Shown: piece by piece, positions 6,468 to 10,149 of the stretch | Position numbering within the stretch: position 1 is the first letter of the stretch | Layout of the letters: each line of letters begins with the position of its first letter | NCBI GenBank assembly: GCA_018814465.1 | Contig: JAHIZR010000400.1 | Coordinates: 1 to 10,149 of the forward strand | Direction of reading: 5' to 3' | From: a bacterium | GTDB taxonomy: Bacteria > Electryoneota > RPQS01 | Length of the DNA stretch: 10,149 nucleotides | Program-made: the position numbers and the translations under genes | The notes under the pieces: model-generated | What the model saw: the letters and a program-made list of their open reading frames with translations, nothing else | Told to the model about the DNA's origin: nothing | The model's database searches: none

Positions 6468-6511
6468 TGCGGCTTCTCTGCAAAATCAGCGGGGAAGCCG
6501 CAAGTGCTTTT
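6468..6511 (+). terminator. Possible weak terminator
   Basis: A 9-bp perfect stem, TGCGGCTTC (6468-6476) with GAAGCCGCA (6494-6502), has a 17-base loop and is followed by AGTGCTTTT. The loop is long and the T-run starts five bases after the stem, so this is a tentative terminator for the 6085-6414 gene. Confidence 0.35.
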
Positions 6512-6577
6512 ATCAAGCCGCTGAATTTGCGGGGCATAGAAAAATGTCCTGCTCGCGCGCGATTCCGGTCTCGATTT

Positions 6578-6594
6578 TGCTGTATGGTACAGCA
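6578..6594. repeat. Small perfect inverted repeat
   Basis: TGCTGTA-TGG-TACAGCA has a 7-bp stem with a 3-base spacer. It could be a DNA-binding site or an RNA hairpin. No nearby promoter was recognised. Confidence 0.3.
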
Positions 6595-6805
6595 GCAACG
6601 ATGTATAACCACTGGCTCGGCATCACAATCTCTCTCTCCGATGATATCGAGTGTCAGAACGTGATCCGAGCAGCACTTTTCGCGCGGTATTCGAGAGTTC
6701 CTGATCGGATATGCCAGCGATATATAGGCTCGGCGGGGTCTATCAGTTAAGCGGTCGCTGCGCGGTTTCACGAGCGATTTCAATGACCGCGACCTATCTC
6801 ACAGA

Positions 6806-6840
6806 AACACCCTGATGGCTGCAGGGTGTTTTTGTTTTTA
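6806..6840 (+). terminator. Strong intrinsic terminator between convergent genes
   Basis: AACACCCTG (6806-6814) and CAGGGTGTT (6822-6830) form a perfect 9-bp stem around a 7-base loop, followed by TTTGTTTTTA. It is oriented for plus-strand transcripts. Its T-tract overlaps the TAA stop of queG. On the minus strand the tail is only TTTCTGT, so it may act weakly in both directions. Confidence 0.85.
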
Positions 6841-8007
6841 TTGGTTAGCGGGTCGGCTGCGAGCAGCCAACACCGCATCCGCCGATTCCTGTCTGACGGC
6901 ATCATTCGTATCACTCCTCTCTATTCTGCTCAGCAGTTGAAGAGCCTTTTTCGAATTGCACTGTCCTAAGGCCCAGGCGGCGTGCAGGCGAATGAGGGGA
7001 TCGTCAAGAGACGACAGTTTTTCCAGTGCGTCGACGGCGTCTTCCGTTCCCCAGTTGCCGAGCGCGATCGCGACATTTCGCATGAAGCCGGAGTATTTCG
7101 ATCTGAGAACCGGCGACTCCGCGAACCATTCCTGAAATCCAGCCTCATTCAACTCCGCCAGTTCGGTCAACTTTGGAGCTCGTCTGTTCAACTCTGCTTC
7201 CCCTCCGTTTACGGGGGGGATAGGGGGGGTCGCAAATCGATTCCACGGACAGCACTCCTGACAGTCGTCACAGCCGAAAATGTGATTCCCCGTCAACGGT
7301 CGTAATTTTCGGTCGATCACGCCCTTGTATTCGATGGTGAGATAGGAGATGCAGAGGTTGGAATCGAGAATATAGGCGGCGGGGAGAGCGTGGGTCGGGC
7401 AGGCTTGCAGGCAACGCGCGCACGTACCGCAGGAAGGCATTTTATCGGGCGCGGTCGGTTCCAGTTCGAGTGTGGTGAGGATTTCGCCTAAAAAGAAATA
7501 GGAGCCACGCTTGGGCTGAATGAGCATGGTGTTCTTGCCGATGAAGCCTAAGCCGGCGCGGGCTCCGTAATCGCGTTCCAGAATGTGTCCGGTATCGGCG
7601 TAGCATTTCGCCGCGACCGGGAGGTCGCGGCTAGTAAGTGACTTGATGTATTCCGCGAGTACTTCCAGCTTCGCCAGCAGCACCTCGTGATAGTCTTTAC
7701 CCCAAGCGTAGGAGGCGATGATGCCGCGCGAGGGATCGCTTCGGAGCTCCGGCGGCAACGACTCGGTGAAATAATTCTCGGCGACGGTGATGATGGATTT
7801 CACACCGGGCAGGATCAGCTCCGGATTGGCACGTCGCTCAAGAGAGCGCTGCAGATAGCTCATCGTCCCCGCCTTCCCCTCCTTCAGCCATTGCCGGAAC
7901 TCCGCGATTCGCAATGGCGGCAACGCCTGCGAGATTCCCATAACCAACCTCAGTTCGTGGGCTTTGGCGGCAATCGCATCGTTAAGGATTTGAGGGGAGT
8001 TATCCAC
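6838..8007 (-). CDS. queG: Epoxyqueuosine reductase QueG
   Basis: A 389-residue cytosolic cobalamin-dependent iron-sulfur enzyme that makes the last step of queuosine tRNA modification, reducing epoxyqueuosine to queuosine. The family signatures are complete: ADTGHILERDYGARAGLGFI (137-156) with the catalytic aspartate D138, and ferredoxin-like cysteines C193, C196, C199, C203 and C219, C246, C249, C253 for two 4Fe-4S clusters (CDDCQECCPWNRFA). A HEAT-like helical tail (about 318-385) follows. The start is GTG at 8007; the ribosome site is poor (AAGG at 11 bases). Two oddities: residues 260-269 (TPPIPPVNGG) are encoded by a G-run repeat, and residues 378-388 by a second dispersed repeat. A promoter at 8424-8452 points this way but would leave a leader of about 410 bases. 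The other queuosine genes are not in the window. Confidence 0.96.
   Translation of the reverse strand: MDNSPQILNDAIAAKAHELRLVMGISQALPPLRIAEFRQWLKEGKAGTMSYLQRSLERRANPELILPGVKSIITVAENYFTESLPPELRSDPSRGIIASYAWGKDYHEVLLAKLEVLAEYIKSLTSRDLPVAAKCYADTGHILERDYGARAGLGFIGKNTMLIQPKRGSYFFLGEILTTLELEPTAPDKMPSCGTCARCLQACPTHALPAAYILDSNLCISYLTIEYKGVIDRKLRPLTGNHIFGCDDCQECCPWNRFATPPIPPVNGGEAELNRRAPKLTELAELNEAGFQEWFAESPVLRSKYSGFMRNVAIALGNWGTEDAVDALEKLSSLDDPLIRLHAAWALGQCNSKKALQLLSRIERSDTNDAVRQESADAVLAARSRPANQ
6844..6877 (-). repeat. Dispersed repeat forming the QueG C-terminus
   Basis: The minus-strand sequence matches 2944-2977 at 31 of 34 bases, with a GGCTGC-TC-GCAGCC core. It encodes QueG residues 378-388 (AVLAARSRPAN), just before the final Gln and stop. 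Confidence 0.75.
7199..7230 (+). repeat. G-run palindromic element inside queG
   Basis: CCCCTCCG-TTTA-CGGGGGGG makes an 8-bp stem with one G-T pair. It is followed by ATA and a second run of seven G. It has the same layout as the intergenic copies. Read on the minus strand it gives ten in-frame codons, TPPIPPVNGG, in the linker just after the second iron-sulfur cluster of QueG. Confidence 0.75.
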
Positions 8008-8020
8008 TTTTATAAATACC

Positions 8021-8049
8021 TTGATAGAGAGAGGGAATTGGTGTATAAT
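8021..8049 (+). promoter_or_regulatory. Sigma70-type promoter, rightward, target unclear
   Basis: TTGATA (8021-8026) and a perfect TATAAT (8044-8049) are separated by exactly 17 bases. The predicted start is near 8056. The first credible plus-strand gene is the DUF559 gene over 600 bases away. It lies just upstream of the queG start and points away from it. Confidence 0.5.
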
Positions 8050-8423
8050 GTCACTTGGGGTGAAATTGTCTGCAATGGTGATGCGCTTTTGAGCAGTCTA
8101 CTATTCATAATGTTGGCAAAAACTTTTTTTGACCGAACGAACTCGTTTATTCTTTTGTTGTTTATGGATTTGTATATCAAACAGCCGCACAAAAAGGCAG
8201 GTTAGGGGGCCGATTTCGGTTCTGAATTGTACGGATTTCGTGGTTAAGGTGCCAGTTATGCCAATCTCAGAATAGGATTCCGGCCGGGTTGCGCACTGTT
8301 AGTTTCTCGTTATTCGGACGATGTTTGTGCTTAGCCCGGCTCGGCGAATCTTGTGCGGTGCGGGATTCTTGGTGCAAGATTATTAGTTGGTTATGAATAA
8401 CTATTGATTGACTATTAGGATGT

Positions 8424-8452
8424 AATATACAACATTATTTTGCGTTTGTCAA
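8424..8452 (-). promoter_or_regulatory. Sigma70-type promoter, leftward, probably for queG
   Basis: On the minus strand TTGACA (8452-8447) is followed after 17 bases by TATATT (8429-8424), identical in both hexamers and in spacing to the promoter at 56-84. Transcription would start near 8417 and reach queG after about 410 bases. The long leader contains no recognised riboswitch. Confidence 0.55.
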
Positions 8453-8482
8453 ATTGGTGTTAAGTATATGGTATTGGAAGAT

Positions 8483-8525
8483 TACCCCCCCTACCCCCCC
8501 GTTTGTCTGCGACGAAACGGGAGGG
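8483..8525 (-). repeat. G-run palindromic element, left copy bracketing the DUF559 gene
   Basis: TA, seven C, TA, seven C, GTTT, a short loop, then AAACGGGAGGG. It is 41/43 identical to 9048-9090 and in the same orientation. The stem CCCCCCCGTTT pairs with AAACGGGAGGG with one imperfect position. Confidence 0.85.
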
Positions 8526-8556
8526 AATGAAGACAACAGTCCTCTTTGCAGACCAA

Positions 8557-8590
8557 TTTGTCTTCGCATAGATTGGGAACTGAAGACAAA
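8557..8590. repeat. Inverted repeat next to the left element
   Basis: TTTGTCTTC (8557-8565) and GAAGACAAA (8582-8590) are perfect 9-base arms with a 16-base spacer. The sequence resembles the loop of the right-hand G-run element (TTTGTCTTC at 9067-9075). Confidence 0.5.
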
Positions 8591-8630
8591 GTATTGAATA
8601 ATAGCAACTAATTAGAAGAGGATTCCGGTT

Positions 8631-8672
8631 CCCCCCAAAACGGTTCCTCCTTTGGGGGGGATGACAGGGGGG
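8631..8672 (+). repeat. G-run palindromic element at the DUF559 start
   Basis: CCCCCCAAA (8631-8639) pairs perfectly with TTTGGGGGG (8651-8659). The sequence then continues GATGACA and a second run of six G. It lies 15 bases upstream of the DUF559 ATG, so the element supplies the region around its leader. Confidence 0.75.
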
Positions 8673-8687
8673 TGGAAGAACAGCGTG

Positions 8688-9044
8688 ATGAAACGAAAGC
8701 TCGCCAACATTAAACAGACAACTTGGGACAAGTCAAAGGAGCTTCGGCGGGAGTTGACGGTTGCGGAAAGACTGTTGTGGCGGAAGCTGCAACGCAAACA
8801 GCTTGGAGCGCCGTTTCGAAAACAGCATCCGATTGATCCGTATATCGTGGATTTCTGCTGCGTTCAAAACAATTTGATTATCGAAATCGACGGAGATACA
8901 CACCTTCAGGGGGACGGACCGGGACACGACAACGTCAGGACGAATTATCTGGAAGGTTTGGGATGGCGGATTGTGCGGTACATGAATTTGGATGTGATGA
9001 AGAATCTTGATGGAGTGGTGGAAGATATCAGGAAGCATTTGTAA
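8688..9044 (+). CDS. DUF559 domain protein, Vsr/restriction-endonuclease-like
   Basis: A 118-residue protein matching the DUF559 family over nearly its full length: a basic N-terminal helix region, then LTVAERLLWRKLQRKQLG (23-40), FRKQHPIDPYIVDFCC (43-58), LIIEIDGDTH (63-72) and GWRIVRYMNLDVMKNLDGVV (92-111). The acidic residues E27, D55, E66 and D68 fit a PD-(D/E)XK-type nuclease fold related to Vsr repair endonucleases; activity is inferred. ATG 8688 is chosen with GGAAG (8674-8678) nine bases upstream. In-frame starts at 8652 (TTG) and 8661 (ATG) lie within the repeat and would add a non-family leader. It stands alone, bracketed by near-identical 43-base G-run elements; the right one begins three bases after the stop codon. 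The bracketing is unusual and suggests movement together with the repeats. Confidence 0.88.
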   Translation: MKRKLANIKQTTWDKSKELRRELTVAERLLWRKLQRKQLGAPFRKQHPIDPYIVDFCCVQNNLIIEIDGDTHLQGDGPGHDNVRTNYLEGLGWRIVRYMNLDVMKNLDGVVEDIRKHL

Positions 9045-9047
9045 GAG

Positions 9048-9090
9048 TACCCCCCCTACCCCCCCGTTTGTCTTCGACGAAACGGGGGGG
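9048..9090 (-). repeat. G-run palindromic element, right copy bracketing the DUF559 gene
   Basis: It begins three bases after the DUF559 stop. CCCCCCCGTTT pairs perfectly with AAACGGGGGGG (11 bp), and an extra TA plus seven C lie on the left. It differs from 8483-8525 at two positions. The paired G-runs on the minus strand could form a G-quadruplex. Confidence 0.85.
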
Positions 9091-9110
9091 AGTTAAGAAT
9101 ACATCGCCGA

Positions 9111-9133
9111 TTGTCTGCGACGAAACGGGGGGG
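9111..9133 (-). repeat. Truncated G-run element upstream of GH31
   Basis: Only the loop and right arm of the element are present: TTGTCTGCGACGAAACGG, then a G-run. It lacks the left C-runs. It ends 40 bases before the GH31 start codon. Confidence 0.7.
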
Positions 9134-9173
9134 ATAAAGCAGAGATCTCTTAGAAAAACAGAATCGAGGACAT

Positions 9174-9437
9174 ATGAAGCATTGGATGGGTATTGTAACA
9201 ATGATCGGAATGCTCTGTTTGTTCATCAATTCAGCGCATGCCGAGCCGTTAGGGGATTATACGTCGCATGAGGTGACGGATTCCTGTTTGATTATCTGGG
9301 CGGGGGAAGCGGCGGTGATAATCGCTCCGGCGGTGAACGATATCGCGCGGATTTCCTTTCATCCGGACGGCGATCTGACGCACGAGCCGTCGCAGGTTGT
9401 GGTTTCCCAGAACGGTAATTTTCCGTTCTCTGTGTAG
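9174..9437 (+). CDS. GH31 glycosidase, N-terminal part ended by an in-frame TAG
   Basis: 87 codons with a signal peptide (about 1-23, cleavage after AHA) and the start of the N-terminal beta-sandwich of a family-31 glycoside hydrolase (IARISFHPDGDLTHEPSQVV). GAGGA (9166-9170) precedes the ATG at close spacing. The frame stops at TAG (9435-9437), yet the same frame continues directly into clear GH31 sequence, so this is not a complete small gene. Possible reasons are a nonsense mutation, an assembly error or readthrough. TAG also ends the HDOD gene and both small membrane protein genes, so general TAG recoding is unlikely. No promoter is clear, and repeat DNA lies directly upstream. Confidence 0.75.
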   Translation: MKHWMGIVTMIGMLCLFINSAHAEPLGDYTSHEVTDSCLIIWAGEAAVIIAPAVNDIARISFHPDGDLTHEPSQVVVSQNGNFPFSV

Positions 9438-10149
9438 GCGGGCGAGACTTTTCTGAATTTCCAATTAGGCTCGCTCGTGATTCACGCGGAGTATTTTCCG
9501 CTGCGGCTGCGCTATGCATACAATAGTCTATTTTTATTTCAGGATGAGGATGGTCTGTATCAGGAAGGCGCCGCGAAAGGAGTGCGGTTCGAGATGCCGC
9601 CGACGACGGATTTTTACGGCTGCGGCGAGCGCGCGATCAATATCAACCGCCGGGGGCAGCGGCTGGAATCCTATAATCAAGCCCACTACTGCTACGGCGA
9701 CGAGACGGAGAATTTGAATATCACGATTCCCTTCGTGCTCTCGTCCGACAATTGGGGCGTGCTGTTCGACGGCAATTATCCGGGGATTTTCGATTTCGGC
9801 GCGACCGATCCGGGAGTCTTCGATTATCAGGTGGAAGACGGTGATTTCTCCTATTACCTGATCACGGGCTCAGATATGCGGCACGTGATGCAGAAATACG
9901 TGACTCTAACCGGCAAGGCTCCGCTGCCTCCGCTGTGGGCGCTGGGCTATATTCAATCGCGCTATGGCTACGAATCGGAAACGCAGGCGCGCTCGGTGGT
10001 GACGTCGTTCCGCGCTATGCAGATACCGCTGGATGCGCTGGTGCTGGATTTATACTGGTTCGGCTGGGGTCAGATGGGCGATTTCGATTGGGATTTTAGC
10101 GCCTTTCCCACGCCGCAGAGCATGATAGTGGATTTCGCCGCGCAGGGCG
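9438..10149 (+). CDS. GH31 glycosidase, main part, runs off the window
   Basis: In the same frame as the upstream piece and open for 237 codons to the window edge. It carries the GH31 N-terminal domain (TTDFYGCGERAININRRGQR, then NITIPFVLSSDNWGVLFDG) and the start of the TIM barrel (LPPLWALGYIQSRYGY, then IPLDALVLDLYWFGWG, then GDFDWDFSAFPTPQSMI). This fits the alpha-glucosidase/alpha-xylosidase family, secreted here, acting on alpha-linked oligosaccharides; exact substrate unknown. The catalytic nucleophile and acid/base regions lie beyond the window. If translated separately, GTG 9477 (weak AGG seven bases upstream) or ATG 9594 would be the start, and the protein would lack a signal peptide and part of the N-terminal sandwich. 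Conservation without frameshifts suggests a recent or artefactual stop. Confidence 0.85.

Larger units (their letters stand above)
6415..6837. other. Structured, apparently non-coding stretch
   Basis: No frame here looks like a protein on either strand; the 164-codon minus frame is mostly antisense to the upstream gene. Several hairpins are present: TGCGGCTTC/GAAGCCGCA (6468-6502), TGCTGTA-TGG-TACAGCA (6578-6594) and GCGGTC/GACCGC (6751-6790). The strong terminator at 6806-6840 follows. It may be a long 3' untranslated region, a decayed gene or an unrecognised RNA. Confidence 0.45.
8008..8687. other. AT-rich spacer between queG and the DUF559 gene
   Basis: 680 bases without a convincing gene. 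Contents: a plus-strand promoter (8021-8049); a minus-strand promoter facing it (8424-8452); a G-run element (8483-8525); a TTTGTCTTC/GAAGACAAA inverted repeat (8557-8565 with 8582-8590); and a second G-run palindrome (8631-8672). The 60-codon minus-strand frame at 8010-8192 has no ribosome site and an unconvincing composition. Confidence 0.55.

Noticed and set aside
6289..6783. 164-codon minus-strand frame
   Set aside because: Part of it is antisense to the 6085-6414 gene, the rest crosses hairpins, the composition is unlike a protein, and no ribosome site was seen.
8010..8192. 60-codon minus-strand frame directly upstream of queG
   Set aside because: It has a TTG start with no ribosome site and an AT-driven composition, and it lies in the probable queG leader.
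7687..8205. 172-codon plus-strand frame
   Set aside because: It is mostly antisense to queG and shows no recognisable domain.
8483..9133. CRISPR array
   Set aside because: The repeats are palindromic G-run elements at irregular spacing around a gene. There are no regular spacers and no cas genes.
9435..9437. TAG read as pyrrolysine or general recoding
   Set aside because: TAG ends three other genes in this window at sensible places, so a genome-wide sense meaning is not supported. A local mutation or sequence error is simpler.

Overview
The window looks like a chromosomal piece of an environmental bacterium of middling GC content with AT-rich spacers. The mix is a degenerate chemosensory module, secreted SUMF1-domain and FN3-like proteins with cleavable signal peptides, an oxygen-independent queuosine reductase, a secreted GH31 glycosidase, and spacers full of G-run palindromic repeats. 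This suggests an uncultured FCB-type lineage (Zixibacteria/Calditrichaeota-like). That placement is inference from gene style only.

Layout. Positions 1-409 hold no gene. They contain a leftward promoter (56-84) for a gene beyond the window and the intrinsic terminator (330-358) of a minus-strand operon. That operon (2537 down to 410) reads HTH (XRE), CheW-like, HDOD, then a CheB/CheY-type receiver. The genes are tightly packed, with stops next to or inside ribosome binding sites. No CheA, MCP or output enzyme is present. A 977-base spacer (2538-3514) carries several families of palindromic repeats and ends in a rightward promoter (3426-3454).

That promoter starts a plus-strand unit: a secreted SUMF1-domain protein, a secreted protein of nine tandem 17-residue repeats plus an FN3-like domain, and a small one-helix membrane protein, closed by a terminator (5885-5920). 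A second small membrane protein with the same N-terminal architecture follows at 6085-6414. After it comes 423 bases of structured, apparently non-coding DNA ending in a strong terminator (6806-6840). queG (epoxyqueuosine reductase) converges on this terminator from the minus strand.

Downstream of queG the spacer has facing promoters (plus at 8021-8049, minus at 8424-8452). It is followed by a DUF559 endonuclease-like gene enclosed by 43-base direct copies (41/43 identical) of a G-run palindromic element. The window ends in a secreted GH31 glycosidase whose reading frame is broken by one in-frame TAG at 9435-9437 and which runs off the right edge.

The strongest unexplained signals are: the repeat family that brackets the DUF559 gene and is also inserted in frame inside queG; a second repeat that forms the queG C-terminus and recurs 3.9 kb away; the 17-residue repeat protein; and the amber codon in GH31.
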